A stretch of DNA of 64,000 nucleotides, taken from assembly GCA_001051155.2 (NCBI GenBank), contig JYIP02000013.1, forward strand, positions 186,001 through 250,000. The letters run 5' to 3'. The translations under genes were made by a program, and so were the position numbers. Position 1 is the stretch's first letter. Each line of letters begins with the position of its first letter. This document shows, one piece after another, positions 23,702-34,489 of the stretch. Below the pieces are notes generated by a model that worked only from the letters and a program-made list of their open reading frames with translations, had not been told where the DNA came from and made no database searches. This DNA comes from Chrysoporthe austroafricana (lineage: Eukaryota > Ascomycota > Sordariomycetes > Diaporthales > Cryphonectriaceae).

Positions 23702-24984
23702 ATGAATCCGTCAAGCAAAGCACAGGCATGGGACCCGGGGCCTCCCGGGCAAGCTTCGGGACAACGCCCCCAGGTCTATCCGGATCCCAACAATGCTGAG
23801 AGGTCTGCTTCAGCAGATATCGAGTAAGCCAGACAGCCGTTTGAGAGCAAGGAGGGTACTGACAATAGTAGCATCATCGCTCTGCATGGCTTAGGAGCTC
23901 AATCCTCCGTCACGTGGAATGCATGGAGACAAGAAGGCGATCCACATTCTGGATCCGTCAACTGGCTTAAAGATGAACATATGCTGCCCTCGAAGATACC
24001 CAGGTCCCGCATTCTGGGTTATGACTGGAATGCAAACTACGGCAACGCCGCTTCTAGTGATATATTCCTCGGTCATGCAGATACGCTCCTCGACCGGATA
24101 TACATAGATCGCAAAGATACAGTTAGCGAGTGTCCTCGCCTTGCACGATCCTCAGAAGCTGAATATCAAGTAGAACAGACTAGAGCGGCCTATCATCTTC
24201 GTTGCCTCCTGTTTTGGCGGTCTACTTCCAGCCAAGGTATAATCCACCTATTCAAATATTGATTTGAACAGCTTCCCAGTTGGCAGCCCACTTCCGTACG
24301 TGTTTTGGAGCGGTATTGCTGATTCTCAGAACTGCAAAGGCCCTCACACGAGCAACAGAGAAGTTTCACAAGCGAAACGACTGGTATAGCCAAATTCTAA
24401 AGATTACTGTTGGTGTTGCATTTCTCGGCACGCCTTTCCAGGGAAGCTCGGAGACTGGGTATTCCGCTGCCCAGCTGCGAATCCAGGTAGCCCTCGCGAC
24501 GGGCGAGGAATACTCCCGGGAGCTTGTAGAGTACTTGCGGACCGGAGACCGCGATGACGGAAACGGGCCGAGCCCCCTCGACGAGCTCGTACAGTGATTC
24601 GGTGAGATGATCAACCATGATGAATTCAAATTTCCCATTGTATGTTTCTACGAGACACGTCATACGGACTTCGCTGCGATCCTAAAAAAAGCACTTCCGG
24701 ATTATGCCCAGAACGTAATTGATCCAAAGGGTTACGGGATTGTACGTCTAGGCTCCTAATATACCACTTCGCCGTGCTAACCTCCACAGGTTGTCTCGAA
24801 GAGATCTGCCTGCCTTCAAGGTGTGGAGTCTGTCAGCCTGGATGTTAGGCATAATATGTTGCACAAGTACAATGCACCTGAAAATGACGGCTTTCGGCGG
24901 TTGTCTGTGAGGCTTCAAGACTTTGCTGAGAAGTCTGACGAAGTTCTGAGACAAAAGGGTGAGGATTAGATTCGATTAAATGTT

Positions 24985-25263
24985 ATTCAACGGAGCGGAG
25001 GACGGGCCGGAAGCGGCTTGCTGCTGACGGGCCGGCCGGAGCGGAGTGTTCTAAACTCTGTTCTCTGCAAATAATTCCTGAGGAGGGATTGGTCAGTTTT
25101 GAAATGCGAGGGAGGGATTGGTCNATTCAACGGAGCGGAGGACGGGCCGGAAGCGGCTTGCTGCTGACGGGCCGGCCGGAGCGGAGTGTTCTAAACTCTG
25201 TTCTCTGCAAATAATTCCTGAGGAGGGATTGGTCAGTTTTGAAATGCGAGGGAGGGATTGATC
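24985..25263. repeat. 139-bp duplication around a single N
   Basis: Positions 24985-25123 and 25125-25263 are identical except for one base near the right end (GGTC versus GATC), separated by the only N in the window (25124). This is the signature of two contig ends that overlap but were scaffolded rather than merged. Confidence 0.85.
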
Positions 25264-25800
25264 GAATCCCACATGCGAAAGTACCTACAGGGCCCCCCCC
25301 CTTTTAATGAAATCCCACGTGGTGGTTGAAAAGGGCAGTTGAGAAGGAGGGCGTGCTATCGCGATTGCCTATTTAGGAAATCTTAGTATGGTAGGTAGTA
25401 GGCAATAGGCAGGCGCCGCAGGCAGGCGCTGCAGGTAAGGGGGGTTCCAGGGTGCCCCCCCTAGGATATTGCCAGAGCTCCTGAAAATTGAAAATTCTAC
25501 TGTATTTACATACAAATAAGCTAGGCCAAGCTATCAACCTTATAACCAACACTATCGCTATTGCCATTAACAGTACCGCCGCCATTAATAGCGCCGCCGC
25601 CATTAATGGCAGTGCCGCCATCAACAATACTGCCGCTATCGACCACAACGCCTCCCGAAAGCAACGGAATTAGTATCGATTTCAGGTAGGTAAGCTTCAA
25701 TATCCCCCCCCCCTATTGCTTATTACGGGGACAGGTAATTACAGCGCAGTTACGAGTACGTAAGAACATTCCGCTTCCGGTCCCGTCCTCCGCTCCGTTG
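25128..25800. mobile_element. MITE-like element with ~30-bp terminal inverted repeats
   Basis: Left end CAACGGAGCGGAGGACGGG (25128, duplicated at 24988) is mirrored at 25771-25800, the two 29- and 30-base termini differing by one indel. ATT precedes the left end and follows the right end, a possible 3-bp target duplication. The 670-base interior has poly-C runs and GCCGCCATTAA repeats but no transposase. A non-autonomous DNA transposon is the simplest reading. It lies inside the NLR pseudogene. Confidence 0.75.
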
Positions 25801-25824
25801 ATTCCTAACCGTTTCGCATCCGTT

Positions 25825-25923
25825 GATTCTTTGACAGATTAGGATTCTTTGACAGATTAGGATTCTTTGACAGATTAGGATTCTTTGACAGATTAGGATT
25901 CTTTGACAGATTAGGATTCTTTG
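25825..25923. repeat. 18-bp minisatellite
   Basis: Five perfect copies of GATTCTTTGACAGATTAG plus a half copy, starting 24 bases past the inverted-repeat element. Confidence 0.9.
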
Positions 25924-27644
25924 CGGTTTCGTTTATTTTAGTGAATATGCTATAGATAAACTCGCCTCCTCTTAAGCTGCTATCTTCAGCTGCTCTCTTT
26001 GTAAAATTCTACTTACGAGACTTGGTCGAGCGAGAACTGATTCGCCTTCCAGTTTCTTCTCCATTCCGAACGTCGTTCGTGCTGAAGGGTGGCGCTCCCA
26101 TGGCGGATAATATCATCGACAGACCTGCCGATAGAGCAGAGCTTGAGAAGCATCTCCTTCCGACGCGAATACCGCGTGACCGAAGAAAGGTTTTCATCCT
26201 TTACGGGCTTGGCGGCATTGGTAAAACCAATCTGGCAGTCGATTTCGCTCGCCGCAGCAAAAACAGCTTCAGCTCGGTCTTCTGGCTCGACGGGAGGTCG
26301 GAGGATCAGCTGAAACAGAGCATTGCCAGCTATGCAAGCGAGATCCCCGAAGGCCAGATCTCTGAGCGCAGCAGAAACCACGTTCCAGATCACGAGGAAA
26401 ACCTAAAAATAGTGGTAAAGAACGTACTTGGCTGGCTAGCTAGCGAATCCAGGCAATACTGAATGGCTGCTGATCTTCGATAACGTCAACCAGGAATACA
26501 GCAACGGGAACGAGGCGGGCGCGTATGATGTTCGGAGGTACTTTCCAGGAGACCAAGGATCTATCTTGATTACAAGCCGGCTATCGCAACTAGCTCAGCT
26601 GGGAAATTTAAGACACCTGGTCAAGGTCAATAACAAACTCGCAAGAGCGATATTTCAGAAGTGGTATAAAGGAAATTTAGGTAAGTATGCTCCTATCTAT
26701 AGAAGATAGGAGCCGAATTAACCACTCGTGGCGCAGATACAGGTTGGGAGAAGCTGCGCGAGTTGCTGGACGGCCTGCCACTGGCACTCGTGCAAGCTGC
26801 TTCGTATCTCCGCGAGACAGGACTGGATCTCGCATCATACATGCAGCATTACCATCAGCACTGGCCTGAGAGCGGGTCAGACTCCTTTCTTCTGGAGTAC
26901 CCGGAAAGTGTAACAAAGACCTGGACGATATCCTTCAAGGCGATCAAGACAGACAAACCCGAGGCCTCGAATCTCCTCCTCCTCTGGGCGTTCCTCGATT
27001 ACCGGGATATCTGGCACGGCCTCCACCAAGTGGCGGGCTCGAATTCTAGAGGGAAGTGGCCTCGATGGCTACTAAAAGTTGCAGACAACAGGAATGCATT
27101 TCTGGAAGCTATCAAACGTCTCCTTGATTACTCACTTATCGAGAAGCTGAACTCGGCACCGGGAAGCTAGAGCGTGCACCCGGTTGTGCATAAATGGGCA
27201 TCTCACATCCTAGACGCTAGCCAGAGAAGAAAATTTATATAGCTAGCCGTAATGGTAACGGGACTTTCGATACCCAAAGATACGGAGAAAGATTACTGGG
27301 TCCTCCAGCGTCGGCTGCTCCCACATGCGCAGAGCTGCTTATTGTGGTTAAGAAAAGAGAACAAACGACTCAAAGGAACGGCGAAGTATATAAGCGATAC
27401 GATGCGATTAGAGGCAATACATTGCCTCGGCCGTCTCTACCGCCATCAGGGCAAGCTGAAAGAGGCTGAGGAAATATACCAGTTGGCATTGCAAGGCAGA
27501 GAGAAGACACTTGGAGCTAATCATACGTCAACCCTCGACACAGTCAACAGTATAGGCAATCTCTACAGCAACCAGGGCAAGCTGAAAGAGGCAGAAGAGT
27601 TAGACCAGTGGGCCTTGCAAGGCAAAGAGAAAGCAGAGACTTAG

Positions 27645-28699
27645 GACCGGTCTGACTGCCAGGAACAGGAGTCGCTGTGGAGCTCAAGGAGATCACTCTG
27701 ACAACCAAACCCAAGAGGTCACCTTGTCACAGAGGGGATCCGCCTCGGCCGAACGAATCCGAATTGTCAGGTCGATCAAGTAGGGATACAATTGCCAGAG
27801 TAGGGGCTACAATCTGTTCGGGACTCTAAATTCACAAGTATAAATCAGCACAGGAGGCAGAGCAGAGCAGAGTACGCACAGCAGCAGACGGGCGGGCGGG
27901 CGGACGGACAGGCACAGGCACTGGAGAAGGCAAAGCACAGGCCCTCTCGAATCGACTCGTCTCGTCCCGTCTGCGCCGTGCTTCGTCACCTTCCTCGCGG
28001 CCTGCGATGTACCCGAAGAGGATGGGCTGGGCAGGCGGCTAGGCTGGAATGTGAGCGCGCTTAGCTGTCAGGTACGATATGGAGTTGCGCAGCGGTGCGT
28101 CTGTACGTCCGTAGTAGTCTGGATTCAAGCTTAGGTACGAGTGCCAGGTCCATGTCTGGCAACGAGGAGGACTGCTGGACTGCGGGACCCCAAACAGTGC
28201 CCGTCGGGTTGCGTATAATTTAATAAAAAGAAAATTCAAACCAATTTGGATTTTGTCTCACAATTAATGTATAAAGTTAAGTTGAGCATATAGCAGACGC
28301 TATAAGCGCTTTATTCATTGTAAGGCTTGGGTCTTTGACTAGGGTGATGGAAAAGGGGCAATTCGACTTAGAGGACCGAAGTTGTGAATTGTTTGTTCGA
28401 CTGTAATTTTGCCCAGTTCCTGAGTTTTGTCGCCGGTCTCGTCCTTCTAAGAAAATAATAGAAATTGTAACTTGGGTAAAAATGCCGAGAGTCCACATTA
28501 TGAAAGTTGGACCTAGCCAAGTTATATGCGCGGATGGAGCCATCTCGTCGTCGGGCGTGTGGTTGTAATTGGACGTTGTTAGGTGAAGGTTTGGGACAAG
28601 GTCGAGATTTCGAGATTGGGTTGAAGTCGCGGTCGAAAATTTGGGGAACCTTCGAGGAGTGATATTTTTTTAAGCTGCAGCAAACTACCCGCGGTGTAA
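27645..28699. other. intergenic, no gene seen
   Basis: Low-complexity GGGC/GGAC repeats near 27890-27915 and AT-rich sequence from 28200. No supported gene. Confidence 0.45.
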
Positions 28700-28768
28700 T
28701 GTCTTGAGCCTTTTCTCACTGTACCCTGAGGATTTCTAAGTACCAGTACTCCACTTGGCTGGACGTCG
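28700..28768. repeat. interspersed repeat, copy 1
   Basis: About 65 bases containing CCTTTTCTCACTGTACCCTG and AGTACCAGTACTCCACTTGG, nearly the same as 37303-37368. Both copies lie within 600 bases of the 3' end of a family gene (E here, F there). Confidence 0.75.
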
Positions 28769-29211
28769 CGGAAAAGAGAAGATAGCGTATTCATTCTTGC
28801 TATCAATAAAGAAATCTCATCATATAGCGAGCTGCAAGGTACGCAAGGTCTGGTTGCGCCTTTAGTCTGGTTTCTGGTTGCGAGCTTTCCGGTCGACGAT
28901 AGACTAGTAACGATCAGACCAACCGCGTAGCTACCATGTCAGGGGAATAAGTCTGGTTCAAGATGAAAAGTAGCAGTCAATTTGTTGTTGTTCTTCAGAA
29001 GGAAGGCCAGAAGCCCAGACGGCTGGCTAGAAATAGCCCTGGATAATCACGTAATAATTTAATTGCATTTGGACCCATGTTCTTATCATTCTGGACCCCT
29101 GTTCTATATTATTCACATAAGTGAACACTATTTCCTAGAGCATCACGATGGAAGACAAGGGGAATGCAGGGACTAATAGAAAGTGAGACGACCGGACTGT
29201 ATTGATTCTAC
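28769..29211. other. 3' flank of gene E, no gene seen
   Basis: Mixed sequence; nothing recognisable. Confidence 0.45.
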
Positions 29212-30972
29212 CTATCCCGTCATGAGCAGCCTGTGGATCCGGTCCCTTCTCTCCTCGTCTAACTGGAAGTGGATGCTCTCCTGGCCCGCAGGTGCCTCTA
29301 TGATGGCATTCTGCGAGAGATCTTGTGCTATGAGCCTCGAAGGCGATACAAACCGCACGATCCTGTGGTGAAGGTCTACGAGGAGGAATGACGTCGCGTC
29401 GCGGATGCCCAGTCCCAGCACCATGCAGACCCGGCCGTCGACGTCGAAGACGATCCCATCTCGGCGCGCGAGATCCGCCACGGCCTCATCACCGGCACGT
29501 ATCGCACCGGCGACCGCGCGAATAACCGCAGGCGTACAGTCCTGCTCCAGGAGCACCGCAGTGCTGGCCTTGATTGTCGCCGCCGTCGATTCCTCTCCAA
29601 GAGCCCAGCGGGATGTAAGCACCTCACAGAGCGAGTACAGCCCGAGCAGGCACGCGGGCAGGTACTCGTCTCCACCCTGCTGCAGAGACTCGCTGACGCG
29701 AGGCACGAAGTCCATCAGCATATAGCTCACGGCGTCGATCTTCGCAGACTCTGTGGTCTGGAGATGATGCGTGAGGGCACGCATGGCCCGCAGGCAGGCG
29801 TTCGACCCCAGGCGGTCGAGCGGCCCGCAGCAGAACCCAAACATGGCCAGTATCAGCCCATCCGCCCCAGGAATAGAGGCGGGCGAGCCGTCTGACTCCT
29901 CGTTATAGCCGTGGTCGACCGGAATCCAAGAGGCCGGGACCGTCCAGGCCTCTTCTTGTTCGCCGCTGCACGCGCCCACGGCCAGCACGTTCGGAGATGT
30001 GTATAGTAGGTTTACGATCTTGAACCATGCCTGCTGGGCTCTCATCTCGGTCTCAAACGCCAATGGCTGCTCGCGGAGCTGTTCCTGCAGGCCCTCGGCG
30101 GCCGACCTCACCAGGTCGACCTCGGCCTGGAGCCTCTCCACCGCGCTCTGGAGCCTCTCCCCCGCTCTCTGCTCCGTTGAGTCTTGCAGCCGAGCCTTGA
30201 AGGTCTTGGAGGTGGCCTGGAGCGAGTCACGGGCCTTGGTCGCGCTCTCGAGCAGGGTTGTCTTGCTGCGGAGCTGGGCAGCGAGGCCAGCTTTATTATT
30301 GATCTCCAGCACCTCCACCTGGCCGCTCAGCGAGTTGACGTCTCTCTCGAGATCGGCATTCTGCTCGAGAGGTTTCTCCAGGCCCTGCTGGTTCCTCTCG
30401 GTCTCCAGCACTGCGACCCTCTGGCGCAGGTCCAGCAGCTCCCTGTCGGCCGCTTTCTTTTCCTCATCTGTGGCGGCTGCGATTTCTTCCTCCTCGTTCT
30501 CGCTCTGCGTCTGCTCGTCTTCGTCTGAGACCTGCGCGTCAGGCAGGCGGTAGCCGTTCCTTGCGCCGACGAGCCGAGCCAGGCTGTCCTCAACGTCTTG
30601 CGGGATCTGCGCGCTGAGTATGCTGAGTTCCAGCATGTTTAGCTCGTCCAGCTCGCTCTTGAGAGCGGCAGCCTCCCCTGCGATGTCGGTGGTACGGTCG
30701 TCCAGCTCTTTGGCTTTTGCTGCGACTTGTCTTCTCATCTCTTGGAAGTGCTGCAGGAGGCTTGTTAGCCGGTTGGCTTCCCCCTCTAGCTCCGGGTCAC
30801 CATCGTCTGGGTCCGGGTATGGCCCAGTGTTGTCCGGCGCCAAAGTGAGGCCGACCTGCTGCCGTGCCCTGTCCGTCACCTGGTAGAAACGGCCTTCCAG
30901 ATCTTGAAGGCCCTTCACAGCCCTGCAAATATTCGCCTGCACGTCGTTGTTGTCCCCCAGACTCAATGTCAT
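29212..30972 (-). CDS. family gene E: coiled-coil protein with globular C-terminus
   Basis: Start ATG 30972 (MTLSLGDNND); the frame is open further upstream to 31170 but that part is not protein-like. Product 586 aa, one exon, no internal stop. Residues ~5-110 are helical, ~115-190 contain an acidic stretch (DEDEQTQSENEEEE), and ~190-310 are a strong coiled coil (LLDLRQRVAVLETERNQQ). Residues ~310-586 are globular, with a Cys-containing patch FGFCCGPLDRLG and an all-alpha look, ending in DEERRDRIHRLL. No family recognised. Its promoter side carries palindrome array P3, shared with the 3' end of gene D. Overall design (coiled coil plus globular part) resembles genes B and C, without alignable sequence. 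Confidence 0.7.
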   Translation of the reverse strand: MTLSLGDNNDVQANICRAVKGLQDLEGRFYQVTDRARQQVGLTLAPDNTGPYPDPDDGDPELEGEANRLTSLLQHFQEMRRQVAAKAKELDDRTTDIAGEAAALKSELDELNMLELSILSAQIPQDVEDSLARLVGARNGYRLPDAQVSDEDEQTQSENEEEEIAAATDEEKKAADRELLDLRQRVAVLETERNQQGLEKPLEQNADLERDVNSLSGQVEVLEINNKAGLAAQLRSKTTLLESATKARDSLQATSKTFKARLQDSTEQRAGERLQSAVERLQAEVDLVRSAAEGLQEQLREQPLAFETEMRAQQAWFKIVNLLYTSPNVLAVGACSGEQEEAWTVPASWIPVDHGYNEESDGSPASIPGADGLILAMFGFCCGPLDRLGSNACLRAMRALTHHLQTTESAKIDAVSYMLMDFVPRVSESLQQGGDEYLPACLLGLYSLCEVLTSRWALGEESTAATIKASTAVLLEQDCTPAVIRAVAGAIRAGDEAVADLARRDGIVFDVDGRVCMVLGLGIRDATSFLLVDLHHRIVRFVSPSRLIAQDLSQNAIIEAPAGQESIHFQLDEERRDRIHRLLMTG

Positions 30973-31072
30973 CTGTCTCTTCGGAGCCGCCGTTTTTTGC
31001 GATTTCAGGATGGGATCTCGATGTGGGTTGGAGGCATGGTGGAATCGAAATTTGCAATGTCGATGCGTTTGT

Positions 31073-31120
31073 GTAAAAACGACGAGCTTGCGTGTGTGTA
31101 AAAACGACGAGCTTGCGTGT
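31073..31120. repeat. 23-bp direct repeat in gene E leader
   Basis: Two adjacent copies of GTAAAAACGACGAGCTTGCG, the second starting 23 bases after the first, about 100-150 bases before the start of gene E. Confidence 0.8.
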
Positions 31121-31261
31121 GGCGCGTCTAAGAGAGCAGGATGGAGTGAAAAGAACGAGTAGCTGCACAAACTGCAGAGGCTTGGAGGTCCTTCTAACGC
31201 ACGGCACAGACAAAGCGGCTCAGTTCAAGCTTTGGTAATGCTGTTTCTTTATAGCACGACA

Positions 31262-31985
31262 AGGTGAGGATTGTGGTTCACGATCCTCGGCAGAATAGGT
31301 GAGACTGTGGGTTATAATCCCGTGCCCAGCATAAGGAACTGAACTGTATAAGAATTGTAGCTTACAATCCTTACATAATTGGGTAAGGATTGCATGATAC
31401 GATCCTTCGCCTGTCAATAGTCGCCGGAAGCTGCGTCCTCATACAGCTTGGTAGGTCGTAGCGCTAATGAAAGCCTCGTAGAAATTGTAACTTACAATCC
31501 TCTACTATTTTGGTAAGAATTGTGGGCTACGGTCTTCACCAAAGCTTATCGATGCGGGGTAGCCAGCCGAAGGATTGTGCTTTACGATTCTGACTCATTT
31601 GTTCGAGGATTATAAGATATAATCCTAGGACTAGCTTGTGTTCGGTAGGGATTGTAGCAATTCCAGCCCGTAGCAGGATTGTGCCCCATAATCCTCGGCA
31701 AGGATTGCGCCCCGAAGCCAAGCGTAAACATTTAGTACGAGGATTGTACTCTATAATCCCTACCTATTTAAGTAAGGATCGTGGATTACAATCCTCAGTC
31801 AAATATATGGGTACAATCATCATTAAAGCCAGCCAGTCGTAGGATTATAGTTCACAAACCCTACCAGAATGTACGAGGATTGTGAGGCACAATTCCTACC
31901 AAGCTGACTTCCATATCGGCGCTGAAAAGCCGCAGTCCCCAGCAAAATGTATGAAGATTGTAGCCGCTTCAGTCCGGAATACCTC
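31262..31985. repeat. palindrome array P3 (about 15 units)
   Basis: The densest array: degenerate palindromes at about 31264, 31298, 31349, 31384, 31472, 31512, 31570, 31602, 31647, 31673, 31699, 31738, 31774, 31840, 31874 and 31950. Spacing is 27-88 bases, often 32-50. The best copies (31349, 31738, 31774) have 8-10-base arms. Sequence between units is not repeated, except that GTAAACATTTAGT precedes a unit both here (31726) and in P2 (12293). It separates gene D's 3' end from gene E's start. Confidence 0.85.
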
Positions 31986-32121
31986 CCATAGGCTTCTCTA
32001 TATACAATCTGCATGTCTTTTGATCAGGCCTTTGCGGCTGAATAGCTAATTGATAAATTGCAAGTCAAATGTCGTTAATTTGATACGACTAAGCTCTGAC
32101 AGCATTTCAAAACACCCCCGG
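31986..32121. repeat. 3' flank of gene D, inverted copy of gene C's 3' flank
   Basis: Read on the minus strand, this stretch matches 12012-12130: a GG-rich start after the stop, CGTATC/AATTGATT-like sequence, AATAGCTATTAGC- and AAAGGCC-like blocks, then TATGCAGATTGTATA. The homology continues into both coding regions. Confidence 0.75.
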
Positions 32122-33465
32122 TTACAGATACTGGGAGAAATGGTCCCGAACGACCTTGAGGTCCTTGAGCCGCTGGATCTCTGCATCGGCCTTGGCCAGC
32201 GCTTCCTCGGCCTCCTCGATCTTCTTGGCCAGCGCATCCCGTGCCTCCCCGTGGTTCTGGACGGCCACCTCCAGCTGGTTCTCCCTGACCTCGAGGTCGG
32301 TCATCTCAGCGTTAAGCGCGTCGAGGTCCATTTCCTCGAGCATTTTCGAGATGGCCAGATTGTTGCGCAGCTGGTTCATGCGGGACAGGGTGGCGTTCAG
32401 GTTGTCTCTCAGGAAGCCCCGAGCGGAGCAGACGGCCTTCTTCTCCGGAAACCCCCTCGTCTTGGTCTTCTTGTCCATCTGGCCACCGCCCTGGATAACG
32501 TTGAAGCCGGTCTGCCAGACGAGGGACTGAGCGACCGTCGTCAGCAGGATCTCGGACAGCGGAAGGTCCTCGGGCTGGAAGATGCCGAGCGCGGCCACGT
32601 GTACGATCTTGGGTTTTAGCCTCATGAACTTCAGGATGCTCAGGGTCAGGGCCCAGGTCTTGGTCGTGCTGGTGAGGCTCCGCGCCGTCGGGTTCAGCGG
32701 GTTCAGCTTCTGGAACTGGGGCTCGTGGTGCTGTGTCCGCTTGAAGATGGTGTCCCCGGTGCACCCGATCATAACTGGAGCCTGGACCTGGTGTGTGGTC
32801 TCGCCGGCGAGGGCGTCGAGGCTGTGGTCAACGCGACGCCGGAACATGTTGCCCAGCTCATCAATCTTGTCGACATATCCAAGTACATCGGCGTACTTCG
32901 GCCGCCCGTCCCTATCCTACACACCCAACGTGGTGTCGACAGTCCTCAGGAACTCTCTCTTCTCCGCCTACTCGGGATCGTTGGCGTCCCACCTCTCGCC
33001 GTTGGCGAAGAACGCCCTCGCGGCCGCCGCGTACTTGCTGGCGTTCTTGGCAAACACGCGCAGCTCCTGCTGGTTCAGGAACCTCCCGTCCCGGCCTTCA
33101 ATCGACAGGGACACGGCATACGTCCCGAACACTTTCTTCTCGTCATACTGGGGGAGGTCCTTGTCATGGTGGTACTCGTAGGCCAGCGTGCCCCGAGCAA
33201 TCGCGCTGAGGGTTCGCGTCGGCACGTAGTGCATGAGGCTGGCCATCTTCAGATAGCCACGCCCCTCGAACGAAGTCAGGGTTTTGTCCAGACCGACCTT
33301 GCCAGACACCTTGCGAGCCTCGGCCACGGCGTCTTTCAGCATCAGGCAGACCTCAAAGAGGCTGCGCTTCTCGTCGAGTGCCCGAATGAGGTCCGCCATG
33401 AAGCCGCTCATTAGAGGCATCTCTGCCGTTGGGCTGTAGACGCCGTCTACGACCTGGAGCGCCAT
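32122..33465 (-). CDS. family gene D: C-terminal module shared with gene C, two in-frame TAGs
   Basis: Start ATG 33465 (MALQVVDGVYSP). One frame of 448 codons to 32122, with TAG at 32970-32968 (NDPE, stop, AEKREF) and at 32919-32917 (TTLGV, stop, DRDGRP). No TAA or TGA occurs. Residues ~1-165 are a globular region of unknown fold, and ~200-330 a second (TTKTWALTLSILKFMRLKP). The C-terminus (VRENQLEVAVQNHGEARDAL ... RDHFSQYL) is about 75 percent identical by eye to gene C's coiled coil. Removing both stops by one intron would need a 123-nt intron (33034-32912, donor GTACGC) that would delete sequence with normal coding composition, so it is not preferred. Either two CAG-to-TAG mutations or an unusual readthrough; probably a decaying gene. 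Confidence 0.55.
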
Positions 33466-33499
33466 CGTGCTCAAGACTCGTTTGTGATCCGTGCTGCCC

Positions 33500-33610
33500 G
33501 AGCTGGCCTCTGCGCCTTGATCACGTCTCTCTCTCTCGCTGTGAACGCAAGAGAGATGACCTCAACCACAGCCGCGTTGCTCTAGGGCGCCTGGGTAGGA
33601 GGGAGGGTAG
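33500..33610 (-). pseudogene. fragment of a gene A module in gene D's 5' region
   Basis: On the minus strand this reads SNAAVVEVISLAF, then ARERDVIKAQR, then a TGA just before gene D's start. It matches gene A at 6344-6420 (SNATLVEVLSLAF, ARERDVIKAQR), also at the DNA level (CTCTCTTGCGTTC, GCGAGAGAGAGAGACGT). Confidence 0.8.
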
Positions 33611-34000
33611 AGGTGGCGCAAGAACTGGTCGAATAAACATGGGATAAAGTTTCTTCTTGATGGTCGTTCTCGCTGGTTTCGTGTACTGAAAACCTAAGAA
33701 TGGGAATAGTTTAGGCTGCGATATTAGCTGAGCTGGCACTTTTGAGTTTTCGCCTGTTTGCTGCTCTAGAAAATAGGTCCATTGTCAGTATATTTCGGAA
33801 TGTCAGGTATTCGGTATGCTTGCTGGAACATTCTAGCGGTTAGTGGGTATCAGAGAAAAGTGAAAGGAAGCCAAACAATCATAAGCAGCGGAGCATTCTG
33901 GCCGACAAAGTGCTGCAAAGTGGTTGCGCATTGTAGCATACACTATCCAGGTGTATCTGTAAAGTTACCAATTGCTGGCCTCGATGGGGAATCCTACGCC
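33611..34000. other. divergent spacer of genes D and F, left part
   Basis: Upstream side of gene D. It includes a repeat at about 33620-33705 whose reverse complement matches 37210-37285 (GGTTTTCAGT, AAACTTTAT, TTTATTCGACCAGT). No gene. Confidence 0.6.
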
Positions 34001-34004
34001 GACA

Positions 34005-34175
34005 TATATGGAGATTGTAGTACGCAGTCCTCAGTTGTAATCGGGCTATCTGGGGTATGAGGATCGTGAAATACAATCCCTACCGAACCGTATCTGGGAG
34101 ATCTGGACAGGAGAGGATCGTGAAATACAATCTCCATAAAACTTGGTGATTGTAAGAAATAATTCTCACTCAAAT
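34005..34175. repeat. palindrome array P4
   Basis: Units at about 34008, 34059, 34112 and 34146. Those at 34059 and 34112 share AGGATCGTGAAATACAATC. The array lies in the middle of the spacer between divergent genes D and F. Confidence 0.75.
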
Positions 34176-34489
34176 GCGGATTTGCCCGTACGAAAGCGCA
34201 GTGAGCCATCTACCCATACGCACTGGGGTCCGTCCTACCAACGACGGTTATGATTATAACCGAGATTGACTGGGATGCTGACGACTAGACGGGCCTCACC
34301 GATGCCGTCCGCCATACAAGCACATGCTGCAATGAATGCAGCATGCTGCTCCTCCGTCAGATACAGACGGAGTGTGTACAAAGGCCGGTCTCCATCAGTT
34401 CAGCCTCGGGCTGCACCACGTCTGCGGTAGATGACAATGAGAATTCATGCTTGATAATGTCTCCCGTTCTGATGATGCTCTATATTTTC

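Larger units (their letters stand above)
23702..27644 (+). pseudogene. NLR pseudogene: alpha/beta-hydrolase, NB-ARC, TPR, split by a transposon
   Basis: Fungal NLRs of this layout sense non-self and trigger cell death. From ATG 23702, introns at 23824-23868, about 24136-24186, 24237-24331 and 24739-24789 yield an N-terminal hydrolase-like domain: IIALHGLGAQ, then RPIIFVASCFGGLL, then GVAFLGTPFQGS and SVSLDVRHNMLHKY. The nucleophile elbow reads SCFGG where homologues have HSFGG. TGA 24596-24598 interrupts it. An inverted-repeat element and a minisatellite fill 24985-25925. The NB-ARC resumes at ~26025: P-loop GLGGIGKT, a frameshift near 26450, Walker B LLIFDNV, an intron before 26743, then GLPLALVQAASYL. 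Stops at ~27168 (TAG) and ~27239 (TAG) follow. The TPR part has only about two repeats (GKLKEAEEIYQLAL...). Clearly not functional as it stands. Confidence 0.8.

Noticed and set aside
24120..24240. Frameshift in the NLR hydrolase domain
   Set aside because: An intron with donor GTGTCC and acceptor AACAG restores the family motif RPIIFVASCFGG in frame.
4998..34175. Palindrome arrays as CRISPR
   Set aside because: Units are diverged palindromes with irregular spacing in a eukaryotic genome; no identical repeats or cas genes.
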